NCBI GenBank assembly: GCA_947184155.2
Contig: CAMXCT020001380.1
Coordinates: 385,201-449,200 of the forward strand
Reading direction: 5' to 3'
Origin: Cladocopium goreaui
Taxonomy: Eukaryota; Sar; Dinophyceae; Suessiales; Symbiodiniaceae
DNA: 64,000 bases
Position 1 is the first letter of the stretch. Each line of letters begins with the position of its first letter. The notes under the pieces are model-generated. The model was not told the DNA's origin and did not search any database. It was given only the letters and a program-made list of their open reading frames with translations. Position numbers and translations under genes: made by a program. This document shows, one piece after another, positions 35,006 through 47,672 of the stretch.

Positions 35006-38000
35006 CTTGATGAGCAAAAAGGACTGGTCATTGGGAAACTATATCAGATATTTTTTCGGTACTTCTATTTTCAGACACACCCACATCTATATCTATGTAT
35101 ATATATATATGTATAATAATATATATATATGTACATACGAGTATATTTGATATATATATATAAAACACATAAATAATCATAAATACATAGTTAAGTTATA
35201 TAATTGATAATAATTGATTATCATTGTATGGGCATGCATTGCCTAAGGAACCGGTTTCCCTACAACTGGGTTTCTTTCTTACACATAACATACTCCGCAT
35301 TGACCACGGGATGTGCGCCCCGCTATGAAGGGCGAACAAACAATTCTTGGCTCAGATGTTGAGCTTTGTGCACAGTCTTCTCACCTTTCCACCCAGCAAA
35401 TTAAAATCGCCACAGTACACATGTCCGAAGAGCATCGCGTTCCCCCTCTTGCCGCATCTTGCCATGAGCTGCTATCATCAAGAGCAAGTTGACGGAAAGG
35501 AGCGCTCTCAAGGTACGCACAATCTGTCAGACGATCCAATCATTCGGTCAACATTGACCAGAATACCACTCGATTAGGATCAGGAACTCAAGACAATGGA
35601 TTGGTTTTTCAGGAACATCTACAGGAAACCATGGATTTTTCGAATCAAAATTTTGGGGCCAAGCCTGGAAGCTTTCCCTTCAACCAATCCATTGATCACG
35701 ACAATTCAGATGTCCTCAAAGTACGACAGGTTTGCAGGCAGTCGCCGACCAGTCAAAGACGGAGCATGTACCTCTCAGAGGTCGTGGAATGGCTAGACAG
35801 ACATCCACTGTCTGGATCCATACACACAGTGAAAAATAGATCCAGACTGGTCCATACAGTATAGAATAGATTGGAATAGTAGATCTTTTTATTTCATCCC
35901 TTACCATTTTTCATCTCAGATCAAGACTTGAGCCATACCTAATCACATATTCCCTTTTCTCATCCAGATCTGTGTGCCATGTCATGTTCCATGACCATCA
36001 CCGGCGCACCCGAAGTCATAGGCCCCCTGGAAGGTGACCCAACGGTGTTTAGATGCCCCGCCTGTCGGCTGTCTCCATGTTTTTCAACATTTTCTGTGAT
36101 CCTGTCCGTGACATATCATGACATGTTAACACTTGTTAATACATATGGGTTTGTCTGAAAATAGGGTATATTCCCAAACAAATACAGTAGCCATTTAATA
36201 GGGATAATGATCAGCAAAACCATTGGCTTTAGGGCTACACAACATTTTCAGACACCATATGCCTAGACAGAGGTGACATGTTACGGAAAGCCATCGTTCT
36301 GTCCCGGTCCCGTCTTGTGATGTCAACCGCTGCCTCCCAAGGTCGAGGCCCGAAGCCTCCGGCCGATGGTGCCCTGACAGCACCGAGATTTGTCACCAAA
36401 GTTCACTGAAATGGCTATGGGTCATGGCACCCTGGTACCGTGCCGTGAACCCCAAGTCATAGCTGGGTTAAAATGGATGTGAATAACCCACTAAAAATAT
36501 GTATCTTTTTGGGTATTGACCCATACCCTTAAATCTGCCATTTATGGATATTTTAATGGTGGATATTAATGTGGATATCACTTCACATGACCAAATATGA
36601 CCAAATAATATGACCAACCATAATAGTGAAACATCGAGACCCTTTGGGATCCCCAAAATCTAGCAATTTCTTTGTGGTCTGTAGATGTCTGTAGGGGGAC
36701 TACCAGACATCAGGATACCGAGGATGGACCTGTTTTTTTTTGTCCAGGGCTCAAACTTAATGAACTTCTGAACAATCAAGCGTGGATCATGGATCAAGGG
36801 GTTTCAAACCCGCAAACAAACATAGCTGACTGATCCATCTGATCAAAATTGTACTCAAACATGGTCTGAACATGTCTGAAGTATCGTCAACTTCTAGCGA
36901 ATCAATGGGGGAAATGATCCGACATGTTTCACCGTTTCAGCGTTTCACCCACTGTATGATCAACTGACAATACTGTTGGTTGCCTACCCAGAGCATCCCA
37001 ATCAAGAAATGGCCCTAAGGGGACGGGTCGAAATTGGGACGGACCAACATTTCTACCAGCCATGAAGGTGATAATGTATGGTTACGCCCCATCACTTTTC
37101 TTGCTGATATCCGGTTAAACTACTTAAACTAACGAAACATTCCAACCAATAGCCATCTCCAAACATCATTTTGGATCATTGAATCATCGCACAAATCCTG
37201 ATGTTTGTTACTTAGATCATCTAACAAGCCCATACATTTATCATACATCCGCATAAATTCATCAAACATGTCCCATAAATTCATCATCAATCCACCCATT
37301 TCCAGCACCTCACCCCGCTGCCCCCAAACCATGTTTGATTACTGTACCAGATTGTATATAAACGGAATCATTTCTGGTTGGTGGTTTTAACCATCTTGAA
37401 AAATATTAGTCAATGGGAAGGATTCTCCCATATATTATGGAAACAAAAAAATGGTTGAAACCACCAACCAGATTTGGACGAGAAATCATGATTTGAAGTA
37501 GCCAACTTGAAATCCTTTCGAATAAAATTAAGTTTCTTGGTCGCTTATGTGATATAAAATGACCTCAATATTTCAGCCGTTTACCGTTCCCCCAGCAAAC
37601 CAGTTTGAAATCGTATTACTTAATATTACTTCATATGACTTAGACATCCTTAGATCATGCTAATATCTAATAGCATCTAATAGCTTAACATGGCTTACCC
37701 TCTGGTAATTTAACGTAGCTATTGGAAATGGCCCATTTAGTTTGTTACTTTACCTATTCAACATGCTGATTTTCCAGTTCGCAAACTCTTAATTTACCAG
37801 AGGGTATATCCACTAACAACCCTGTTTTTTGGTTGATGAAACCCCTATAATCACCATTAAATCACCATTAAATCACATTAAACCATATTAAACCACCATG
37901 AAATCCCACTAAACCACCATTTATATGGGGCTTTCGCCTTAAATGGCTCCGTCCTCACCATGACCCCGGGGCATCCGCACCGGCTCGATGCCCTCCTCAG

Positions 38001-41000
38001 CGTGCCGGGTGAAGTCCAAGCCCGCGGCGGCCAAGAAATTCATCGAGGCCTGGAGGAGTAGATGGCTGATTTCCTGGTGATTTCCTGGTGATTTTATGGT
38101 GATTTTATGGTGATTTCCTGGTGATTTTATGGTGATTCTATGGTGATTTATGCTTATTCTATGGTGATTTTTATGATTATATATTCATAGAGGGATACAA
38201 ATATTCAACCAATCATGAATCAACCTTTTTGGGGATAGTCGGATAGTCTATGAATCACCATTTACCGTTATAGATGTTTCATCCTGGCCTTCGTGGCTTT
38301 TTATGATTCTTTATGGTTGTAAACAGTCATTCATGATGGTTTCCTGTACCTATGGGCCATCTATGATTCATTGTGGTTATTGAGTTGTTCTATGTTGTTC
38401 TTGGGTTGAAGGGATACACAATGACAAACACCATGAATGGGCCAATCCATGACAATGACAATGAGATATATATATATACTATTATATTATATACTGTAAT
38501 ATATTATATTACTATATATATATATAGTATATAGGAGTCATTATTGAAAGCACATAACATAGCTGGGCATTTCCCCTGTAAGCGATGCACACTTCTCAAC
38601 CGTGAAAGGGGATGCACTATCTCAACCATCCCAAGTATGTGCAGGGTATGAGAGGGGACTTACAACTGGAGTACTGAAAATAGATTGGGTTTGCCACACG
38701 AGATGACCATAACGCGATGATGACAAAGAGCGGGCTGTCATGGGGACATCCCAAGCCGACCAAGAAACAGATTGGAGCACAGTGAAGAAGATATGATGAT
38801 CATAACGAGGATGAGTACGGTTTTGTTCGTTCAATCTTACGCAATGACTGGATATCACATTTGCGTCACAGCTGAACTAGTCCGACAGATACATTCAGTA
38901 TGTTGCTACGTGAAAGAGACTCTGCTCTCACCTCATGTGTGAAGCTAAGGTCCTATTGTGCCAGTGCAAGAACACCCCTTTGCCTCCGAGTAGAGGTCTG
39001 TCCAAACCTCAACTGCGTGCCAGGTTGGAGAACAGGTCAGCCCTGGTACCAGCTCCAACCTGGTGCCACTGAGCTTGCAACATTGAAGAGAAGGTTGAAG
39101 CACCAAGTCCTGCGTCAGATGAAACAAGAGCCACGAACACATCATTTTCGGATGGGCAAAGCCAGGCAAATACAAATAAATACCTAACAATGATCAATGT
39201 TGTGGGTCCATTCGTGCCCCATGTTTGAGCCATTTAGCCACATCGTTTTGAAGGCAAACTCAAACTCATCACATGAGATCATGCAAACTCGATTTGGTGA
39301 GCACGCTGCAAGCATCACCATTTCAGGCTTTCTTTGCGCACGTCAAGAAAGGGCTGTCCCGCGCAGTCTGCCGTCAGCATCTGCGACAGAAATGCCAAGT
39401 TGAATTGGCCTTTGACGCAGGGGTAATTGCTTTCCGCCTTGAAACAGCTCCAGAATTTGTATCCCCCCCTCTGCATGAATCAATGCATAGCCATTTGACA
39501 TCAACGAAGGCAGTCTGGGTTCCGAAACCGTAAATGGTCGCAGTTCTGGCGAAGTGCTGCATACCTGAGGTGGGAGCTGCTATGGCAGCGTTGAAAAACT
39601 GGGGGAATCTGGGGGAGATGTCACCAAGAAGAGCACAACTTTTAGTCAGCTAGAGTTATGTACTAAATGTATCTAAATGTATCTAAATGTAACATGATTC
39701 ATAATGTATAATTATTATAATATATATGCATTTCACGCATTTGTCTACAAGCAAATGCTAAACATGTCATGACATATCATGACATATCATGACATATCCA
39801 TATTTAGATCTCTTTTCAGGTGCTCATTGGATGTAGAGAAACAACCCCGCGCCGACCATGACAAACATTGCAGCTCGACCTTACCAGCGGTTTGGCAAAC
39901 TGCTTCTCCTCGCGAAGGAAGCCTGCGAATTCCTCGTCCGAGCAGAACTTGACCGCACTGGGCAGGAACTGTTGGTAGCCGAATTACCCTCTGGTAATTT
40001 AACATAGCTATTGAAAATAGCAATTTATAGTGGATTTATCCATTAAAAATGGTGGATCTTTCCATAGTTACGTTAGTTTACCAGAGGGTACCATGAATTA
40101 CCAACATCTGGGAGAAGTTCCCAAACTTTGATCCATACCCCAACTTGGGTTCTCGTCAGAATCACTGATGAATCCGGCATACTCCAACAGCGCAGAGGCA
40201 TGACATTTTGCCCAGTCGCAGTGTCCATCGCAAGCACCTCTGGTAACCAATCCATGTCACTCCAGTGACACATGGCATGCGATGGATTGGAGTGCAATGG
40301 ACTCTATTCATTCCATGTGTGCGACATGTAAAAAAGATAGTTGACCTTGGACCGAGTGGATATTTTCATCCAAAGATATCTCACTACACTCCACTACATT
40401 TCACTACCCGTTTGGAAGGGGGTGACTACATCGTGGAAACATGTGGGTACCATTCACTTGACCCTTGGCCACACCTTCCCCCAATCAGACACCCAGTTAT
40501 TTTTCTGGTGCGTGCAATTCGTGTTGCTTCTTCTTGCTTTTCTTCATCCCATCAATGTTTACATTGGATTACCCTTTGGTAATTTAAAGTAGCTATTGAA
40601 AATCACCATTTTTAATGGGAAAACTCACTATAAATGGCCATTTTCAATAGCTACGTTAAATTACCAGAGGGTATTTGTTTCCCTCTGTTTCCCTCTGTTT
40701 CCCTCCAGAGGAATCATTGGATTATAAAAAAAACTCAAACATATCCCGTTGCCCTTTGCCAACATCTCCCGCTGGATCGTTGTGCAAAATGCTGAACTAC
40801 TTTGGAAACCACGAAGCAATCCGGCCAAGACGCCACATCGTCTCTAGACCTGGCACCAAGTGACTAAAAATGATTGTACCTATTATTACATATTATACAG
40901 ATGATAAAACTTGGGGATTATACCATATTATACCTATTAATTGTACATAATTATACCTATTATACAGATGATAAAATTATGGCCACAGATGTTCGGATTT

Positions 41001-42013
41001 CACAATTTCAAACTATGGGGAGAGCTGCAGAATGCTGCAGGTCTCAGGTGGCGACCCGATGGTGGTGAGAAGCTGTTGAAACTCGGCTTCGAAGTTCCAG
41101 GACCAAACCTCCGGGCACCAAAGTGGAGGCCAATTTGCTGTCATTTATAGAGCATTTTTTTTTAAATGTAATTCACATTTGAGTAGATAAAAAATGATTG
41201 TACCATATTGTATCCATTATACAAGTACATACTATGTAGTTATATAGAACAATATGAAAAAGGATATCATGGGACCAGCAATATGATATTTCGATATATT
41301 TGGATTTGTTAAAACAAACGGGACACCTGACCTCAGTTTATGTTAAAATTGATGGGACAACGATGATGGAGCCTTCCAAATTCAAAAACGACGACATCAG
41401 CAACTAGGGTGTTGATCCATTCCCATTCCGTTAGCGCTGGGACAGCACTGAGAAATCCATCTCTGAACAAATCACCGAGAATTTGGAGATAAAGAAAAAC
41501 ATAGAAAAACACTCCACTGCCTGTTTCAGAAGGGGGCGAGACCGAAAATCCAACATCTGGAACACATCTGGAACACATCTGGAACACATCTGGAACACAT
41601 TTCCATATCTTTTGGCACGGAAAACCCAGCGGGTTTATGTATGGGAAGAAAACGCCAAGAACCTTTGGAGATCAACCTAGGAGAATCGACCATCCATTGC
41701 AGCCATATCTCGAGGCTGGCTTTGATTCTACCAGCCTCGCTGGCACCACACCATTTCTTCAACCATTTTCAACCACAACATGAACAGGGGTAATCACAAT
41801 CATCAATCACAATATCAATCAGAACATCAATCAGAATGTCAATCATCAAATCAACCATTCTGATAATCAATGAAGAAATAACGTATATACAATATTACAC
41901 ACACAATTATACACATAAATTCTCAATTTCAACAAAGATCAACCATCATCCTGTACCAGTCGTTCGACATTTTCACTCCGCACCTCAGTAATCTCACGGC
42001 TGCCACCTCCCAT
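34958..42013 (-). CDS. CAF1: CAF1/POP2-type (CCR4-NOT) deadenylase, split gene (partial model)
   Basis: Minus-strand exons in order: 41951-42013 (ATG, REITEVRSENVERLVQ), 40139-40239 (EYAGFISDSDENPSWG), 39885-39968 (FCSDEEFAGFLREEKQFA), 37981-38049 (SMNFLAAAGLDFTRHAEEG), 36010-36061 (WVTFQGAYDFG) and 34958-35005 (LQELQISYFPNRYD). These match, in the right order, the EVW.NLEEE start, the LSDENG segment, the SI.LL..SGIDF...EEGI helix, the WVTFHSGYDFGYLLK strand with its catalytic Asp, and the YFP.IYDIKYLM segment of CAF1/CNOT7 3'-5' exoribonucleases of the DEDD class. They shorten poly(A) tails in the CCR4-NOT complex. Not found: the exon with MDTEFPG, the FGELL exon and the C-terminal HQAGSDSLLT exon. 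The join 40139/39968 does not keep frame with a GT donor, so that border is wrong or an indel is present. Confidence 0.6.
35349..35465 (-). CDS. Candidate exon inside the CAF1 locus
   Basis: Minus frame reads RGNAMLFGHVYCGDFNLLGG and runs into a donor GTGAGA near 35374. GDFN resembles the endonuclease/exonuclease/phosphatase motif, but one short motif is not enough to assign a family. Confidence 0.25.
35595..35693. repeat. Palindromic element, family F
   Basis: AATGGATTGGTTTTTCAGG ... TTCAACCAATCCATT; clear inverted ends of about 13 bp. Confidence 0.8.
36010..36061 (-). CDS. CAF1 exon: WVTFQGAYDFG
   Basis: Acceptor CCGACAG, donor GTGCGC. The Asp of YDFG is one of the DEDD metal ligands in this family; the motif is strongly diagnostic. 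Confidence 0.7.
36153..36253. repeat. Palindromic element, family C
   Basis: GTCTGAAAATAGGGTATA ... CATTTTCAGAC, 101 bp, partner of 15254-15352; lies in a CAF1 intron. Confidence 0.8.
37375..37470. repeat. Palindromic element, family B
   Basis: TGGTTGGTGGTTTTAACC ... GGTTGAAACCACCAACCA, 96 bp; in a CAF1 intron. Confidence 0.85.
37696..37806. repeat. Palindromic element, family A (diverged centre)
   Basis: TACCCTCTGGTAATTTAACG at the left and TTAATTTACCAGAGGGTA at the right; centre differs from other copies. In a CAF1 intron. Confidence 0.8.
37981..38049 (-). CDS. CAF1 exon: AGLDF helix
   Basis: 69 nt, phase 0, acceptor CTCCAG and donor GTGCGG. Reads SMNFLAAAGLDFTRHAEEG then IEP, a close match to the SIELL..SGIDF....E.GI region of CAF1. 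The most GC-rich spot of its neighbourhood. Confidence 0.7.
38065..38175. repeat. GATTTTATGGT short tandem repeat
   Basis: GATTTCCTGGT and GATTTTATGGT units of 11-12 bp, about nine copies, starting 16 bp past the acceptor of the 38049 exon on the intron side. Confidence 0.85.
39315..39475 (-). CDS. Coding relic or exon inside the CAF1 intron
   Basis: Minus frame GYKFWSCFKAESNYPCVKGQ continues to a TGA at 39315-39317 with normal composition, but it lies between two CAF1 exons and ends in a stop. It may be a repeat-borne coding fragment. Not recognised. Confidence 0.35.
39885..39968 (-). CDS. CAF1 exon preceding the AGLDF helix
   Basis: 84 nt, phase 0 at both ends, acceptor CCAACAG, donor GTAAGG. 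Reads FLPSAVKFCSDEEFAGF, then EKQFAKPL; joined to the next exon it gives FAKPLASMNFLAAAGLDF, like E..FA..SI.LL..SGIDF. Confidence 0.6.
39985..40090. repeat. Palindromic element, family A
   Basis: TACCCTCTGGTAATTTAACA ... GTTTACCAGAGGGTA, 106 bp. It sits 16 bp from the acceptor of the 39885-39968 exon and about 50 bp from the 40139 exon, so it nearly fills the intron between them. Confidence 0.9.
40139..40239 (-). CDS. CAF1 exon: LSDENG-like segment
   Basis: Acceptor TACCAG at 40240; reads through LLEYAGFISDSDENPSWG, like the LIQLGFTLSDENGNLP segment. Donor GTATGG at 40138. Confidence 0.45.
40570..40673. repeat. Palindromic element, family A
   Basis: TACCCTTTGGTAATTTAAAG ... AAATTACCAGAGGGTA, 104 bp, imperfect palindrome nearly throughout (TAGCTATTGAAAAT against ATTTTCAATAGCTA). 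Confidence 0.9.
41951..42013 (-). CDS. CAF1 first exon
   Basis: ATG at 42013-42011, frame MGGGSREITEVRSENVERLV, matching the EIREVW..NLEEE start of CAF1 proteins. It ends GTACAG and the intron would begin GA at 41950. Confidence 0.55.
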
Positions 42014-42119
42014 CGCACTTTGGCGAAGCGGTCAACCTCCTGGCGCCGAGGAGTGGTAACCAATGGCGTGTGGGAATAGTATGGGAATAGTATGGGCCTG
42101 GAAATCGATCAAAAGGGCT

Positions 42120-42320
42120 ATTGAATATATGTATATGTATGTATGTATGTCTGTATGTATGTATGTCTGTATGTATGTATGTCTGTCTGTATGTCTGTCT
42201 GTATGTCTGTATGTCTGTATGTCTGTATGTCTGTATGTCTGTCGGTCGGTCGGTCGGTCGGTCTGTATGTACGTACGTACGTACGTAGGTAGGTATGTAT
42301 GTATGTATGTATAATTAATA
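42120..42320. repeat. TATG/TCTG/TCGG microsatellite
   Basis: TATGTATGTCTG, then GTCGGTCGG, then GTACGTAC runs. Confidence 0.95.
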
Positions 42321-43276
42321 TATGCACACATACATATGTGTGTATATATATATATATAATCACACATATATATATATATTGACTGGATATTTGGACAATC
42401 ATTATCCCCAAGCTTTCCTGATGGAAATACTGTAGTATGGGAATAGGATGGGGCTGGGTACGATCAGTTTTTGGATATTGGGATAAAGTTTTTTTCATAT
42501 TAGAAATCCCGCAGAAAGACAGAACAGTTAGAGCCCTTGGAAAATATGGGGAAACAACATCTATATACCATTCTGGAAACACTCTTCGGCATCTTTTTTG
42601 TGGTTGCTATGGGGATCATACAGTATATGGGAATAGAAGGTCAACGACTCAGTGCATGGAGATAGAACTGAGGCAGATGGGGATGGCGAGAGTCCTTCTG
42701 ATACATTTGCTGCACCCACAAATGGCTGCTGACTTTTGGCCTTGAAGCATATTTTTTGTTGGGTTGATCAATTTTGACTCATACTCATACCCACATCTTC
42801 AAACTAAAACGCGCTGAAGCACCAACAAACATCTCCACTCGAGCATTTGCTGGAAACTGGAAGACCCCTTCTGGAAATCCTTCCGGCTGCCTAGTGGAGA
42901 GGGACTGTCATCATCCAAAATGATAGATGGATGGTGCAGCGACCATCAAATAAACGGCATAGCATTTAATGAGCCGCAGTGCCGTGTAGATGCTTCTACT
43001 GAGACATGCACAGATGGCAACGGATTTAAACCCTGGCATCCTTCTGTTCACATCAAAATAGCTGGTAAATGTACGTATGTTCATACACCCAAGTTTAGTC
43101 AAGTATGATATTATAATGAATTCTTATCCATCATCACCAGATATTGGTAGACAAAACTAAACATCCGAAAACATAAATATTGGTAGTACATGATACTGGT
43201 AGATATTGAAAGATGTTGATATATATATATAATATGATATAATGGCTGAAGACGGTCACCCCCCAAAAACAGTAAG

Positions 43277-43330
43277 TTAGTCATCAGGGTCTTGGCAGCT
43301 CCTTCTCAGATCGGCAGGCGACAAGAAGGT
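43277..43330 (-). CDS. Candidate terminal exon of an unrecognised gene
   Basis: 54 nt after a GGGCATAG acceptor: TFLSPADLRRSCQDPDD then TAA (43277-43279). Lies 1.3 kb before the CAF1 start codon on the same strand, so it would end the preceding gene of the cluster. Confidence 0.45.
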   Translation of the reverse strand, partial: TFLSPADLRRSCQDPDD

Positions 43331-43384
43331 CTATGCCCCAAGAGGATATTTAAAAGATCTGATTTTGGTAGTTTTGATCTGATG

Positions 43385-44430
43385 CGAATACCAATGGGTA
43401 TGGCAATGGCTATGGCAAGGGTCAAAAATGAGGTACCCAAAATCAATCTTTTTCCTGCTTAGTTGGCTTAGTTTCATACAACAAAATAACCCATACCCGA
43501 ATAAACTGAGGCCATCCTAAGCGTTTTTGAGACGTTGGACTCTTATTCAGAAACTGACTCCACAGGTGCGTGAAAGAAAGGTGATCTGAATGCAGGAGTG
43601 GTGACATCAACCAACAGTACAGTTTTTTTTTTTTAATATCTGCTATGTCTGAGTCTGGCCCATCTGATCCATCTGAAAAATCCGCACCACTTCATGCCAG
43701 AGGCCCCCCTTTAGGGTGTCTGAGCTGAACGGCCACCGGATGTGCCACTGGAAAATTCATTGCTTTCCCATGGTTTCCACGGCCATAAGCTGCGGCCATA
43801 CCCCATTTTCAGACATACCCGTTTGATCAAACGGTTTGAGGACTACTTTGTCAAAACTACTTTGCAGAATACAGCAAAAAAATACATCACAAAGTGTTGA
43901 GACGGTCCTTTTGCTTCAACTTTGGCTTCCGGCTTCCTCCCTACTCCATCCAGGCTCTATCAACCTATAGAAAGTAGATCATGTAGATCAAATGCCAGGA
44001 AACACATACACGTCACATTTCTAGTCAGACAAGCACCAAAAACTGCTGCCACTTGTTGAAAAACATCAAGTAAACGGATGAAGAACTCGTCACCGTCCCC
44101 CCAGCTTGGATCTGGACATTGTCACATATCAGACCTCACAGGAAATCTCACAGGTCAAATTGGCTTTTCTTGAAATGGGGGATCCCCCAGTCACCATGGG
44201 TTTCAATACTAAACTGGTTGAAATTGGATGATTTAGGGGTACCCAACTTTTAGGACACCTCCAAATACCCATTGATAACTTCCCCCCCCCAAAGACAGGG
44301 GAATTTCTCAGGGCCACTGAGATCCCAACCAGTCGAACAACGGCCTACTGAGACTACTCGCGCTCCTCCGACCTCGACCTTGCCACTTGGGCAATGCGGC
44401 AACCCCACCAGGAAGTACGTATGTTCCTTC
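43385..44430. other. No gene recognised; palindrome family E copy
   Basis: 44163-44262 is a family E-type element (TTCTTGAAATGGGGGATCC ... TAGGACACCTCC). Remaining sequence has half-copies of family C (43800) and nothing coding that I can support. Confidence 0.45.
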
Positions 44431-44431
44431 A

Positions 44432-44938
44432 TCAAGTACTACTACCCAGTGCTTTTTGGCAGGGACTCTCCCAGAACCAAAGCTGTGGAAATCTGTGGAA
44501 TCTCCCTGTTTTGCACTTCAGCACTTCATTACCGACATCTGAACCTCCAAAGCTCCGCTTTCCCAAAGTCTCAACCGTCACCCAAAAACCAGGCCTCTTG
44601 GTAGGTGGCCCGTTGCTTGGCGGATGTGGCCGCTTTGCCTTGTGATAATCAAGCCACTCGGGGTCATCTGAGAGGTTCGTCAAATACCATGATGGGGTTA
44701 CCACACACCGAAAGCAAATGGCAGGAGGAACTTGGTAGAACTTGAGAACAGGCTTTGAGTTGTGTGGTGCTTGCCCCACAACTGTGCCAACTGGGTGCAC
44801 CTCACAAAATATGTGCTTCCACAGCCTCAAATGAACCAAAGCAGTCTGAATCTTGGCCCTTTGCTGGCATCTTCGCCAGCGCAACTTTGGCTTTCCCCTG
44901 AAAGCAATGGCGTGCTGTTCATGAACGGCTGATACCAC
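44432..44938 (-). CDS. 168-codon ORF of unknown nature, within duplicated segment
   Basis: Longest non-repetitive ORF of this part of the window. Basic, Pro- and Trp-containing, no recognised motif. Part of it (44590-44640) is repeated at 51270-51320, but the copy reads in a different frame (GKAATSAQRATDQEADTEAM), which argues against one conserved protein. May be an unspliced exon pair or non-coding. Confidence 0.25.
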   Translation of the reverse strand: MVSAVHEQHAIAFRGKPKLRWRRCQQRAKIQTALVHLRLWKHIFCEVHPVGTVVGQAPHNSKPVLKFYQVPPAICFRCVVTPSWYLTNLSDDPEWLDYHKAKRPHPPSNGPPTKRPGFWVTVETLGKRSFGGSDVGNEVLKCKTGRFHRFPQLWFWESPCQKALGSST

Positions 44939-46763
44939 TACCGACTGTTGGGAAGGGGCCCATACGGGCCCATTATCATCCCATTATCATCCCATTATTT
45001 GCAGTGTTTTATAGTTATCAACTTTATGATGATAGTCTGGATATTATAAAAGTTACCAATAGTTACCAATAGTTTGGATATTATAAAAGTCATACTGTTT
45101 TATAGTTACCAACAGTTACCAACTTTCTTCCATCCACAGTATGACTTTTATTCTATGTGTGTTTCAAAGTTGGCGGGTCGCCCCAGGTGGCCTCTCCGCC
45201 AGAATTCTGTGGGTGCTTGGCCTCAGCAATGGTAACACAATGGAACCATACGGTTTGTCAAAATGTCTTTTCCTGGTTTGGTTGATAAATCGCAAAAACC
45301 TTGCGTGCCGCTTCTTGGCTGGTCTTTAAAACTATGACGTATCTAAATGGTCTGAAACCCCTGCATTTCATCTTTCATGTTTGAAGCCGTAGCTAAAACC
45401 TGCAGTAAATGCTAACGCGCGTCTATATGAAGTGGGTGCCGCTGCTAGTTATTAGTGATGGAACCGGATTTTTTTTTCATCTGCTGCAGGGCTTGTCGTT
45501 GCCTCTGCTGTCACTGTTGCTTTTGTCAAACAGACAGGATAAACTACAAGTTCTCTGGTGGCGACTGGGTCAAGGGTCAGCCAAAGCCGCTTTTTGAAAC
45601 TTTTACCAGCGCATTGCTAGCGGGGATCTAGCGGGTAAAATTACGTACAAATTCGCAAAATGAAGCCGCAACCTCAAACATATAGGAAAATTGTTGAGTA
45701 GCACAGAAATTCACTAAGACATCTTTAGGATTGAGGCACTAAGTGTTACTTGACTTTCTTAATGTTGAAATAACAAGCAGTCAGGAACACATACAACATA
45801 TCCTTAAACATGGGTGTGAAAAAAAAACTAGCGCAAACCTACCAGTAGCGGATTTGCCAGCGCTGCCTTGCAGAATGGGTGAATTTAGTTGCGTGCCGCC
45901 TCGTAGCGAAGAGGAAAAACCACTAGGTCCACACTAATTCTCAACAACTGGTACAAAACTTCTGTCAACTATTTTTGGCAAATGGTCCCATAGTTTCCGA
46001 TTTTTATGTGGCCTGAAACGACCAGTTCTTTGGCAAAGTCCCTGATTTTAAGCCATAGCCATGGCCACCGGAGTTCCGTGCTGGTGTTTTTGACACTGGA
46101 GCTTTGGGTGGTGCCTGACGTCACAGACATCGGATGCTTCCCCCTAGTATTCAATACGCCTCAAACAAAAGCCAGGTGAAATGTATTGGATTATTGGATC
46201 TGTTCATAATTTAGCTCTTTCATTAGGAGATATTGAATATTGGGGGGGCTGTTCAATATACTGACAACGACAATTTTAGACATTGAGTGCTGCGGAAAGA
46301 GCAAGACAATCCGAAAACTCGAGAGCAACTGCAAGACACCAACTTTGCCGGTAGCAGTAGAAACCTTCGCCATATGCATCATCTGATGTCAAAACGTAAA
46401 TGGCAAACATGCATAACTTGCACAAAAACCGGGCCTTGCCACCAGTTGGTCCCGGTGAGGAAGAAGGCTGAGGGGGCTTGGCCTTATTCCCAATTTCGAG
46501 TTGATCAAATGTCAGCCATTTCCAATGCCTCTTCAAGAAGTTGCACCGCCTTTGGGTAGAAAAACTACAGGCAACGAAAACAGCAGGATAATCTAGTTCC
46601 ATCTATTTGGTTTTAGACCACTGCAATCTTCTCTACGGAAACGAGTTCCCTGCCACCAACTTCCCAACAGAACCTTTGGGCGGTGGTGCCTGGTCAGGGC
46701 CCCAAAGATCACGACTGTGACTTGACAACTCAAGTTTTGTGAAGTAAAGCAAATAGTTCATTC

Positions 46764-46848
46764 AATGGATTGGTTTGAGGGAAAATCTACAGGAAACCAT
46801 AGATTTTCCCATTAAATATGGGGCTTTCCTGTAAATTTTCCATTGATT
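46764..46848. repeat. Palindromic element, family F
   Basis: AATGGATTGGTTTGAGGG ... AAATTTTCCATTG, 85 bp; absent from the short copy of the duplication. Confidence 0.75.
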
Positions 46849-47672
46849 CATAAGTTCCAGCAAAGTAGGTCTCATTTTGTTTGATGTATTTGATGCAGTC
46901 AGACTTGCTGAATGAAGGAATAGTGCTCACCTGACAAGGGGCTGACAATAGCAATGATGGGAGACATGTGTGTAGCTGACAGTTGGTACTCCTAGAATCA
47001 TTATGAACTGTTCCCAGTGAACGCGCAAACTTTGCAAAGGCTTCCCGTTTCTTGTTCTCTGGCTTGTTTGCCCCTGTGTTGTATCCTGTTTATGCGTATT
47101 GCCTCATGTTTTCAAAAAACTGCAGGAACAATGGCATTCTTTTGAAATAAGAATACAACCACCAAGGCATACCCTAGAAACTTCGACCTGTACAGATTGC
47201 AGGATCCCTTCTCAAAATAGCTGAGATTTCGCCAATCAAAGTGTTTCACTTTGAAGATAAATAAGAATATCAATAGCAAATATGCATCCTTGAAACACTT
47301 ACAGTACCATCACTCAATATCACTCATCATCTGGTGCCGTGTGGGGACTGAAACAGATGTGTACCCCAAAGTTGATGGTGTATCATCACCATTCAATCCC
47401 TGCATTTCCATTATATGGGGTAGCATAGCCGTAGCCCCTTGCCTCTTTCCTATAATATCATATATTGTGAAATCATATTGTATCTATATTTTCATATCAT
47501 ATGGTGTAATATCATATAGCCCCTTTAAAAACTTTACACTGTATCTATCTTTCATTATCACCATAGCCCCTTTCCCCTTTATCTATATCATACCATATCA
47601 CCATCATGGTCTGTTTACCAACACGGCCATGCTATAGATTGCCCATTTCGTTTGATGGTCAATCCCTATTAC

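Noticed and set aside
44432..44938. 168-codon ORF as a conserved retroelement protein
   Set aside because: The duplicated copy near 51270 reads in a different frame and no reverse transcriptase, integrase or protease motif is visible.
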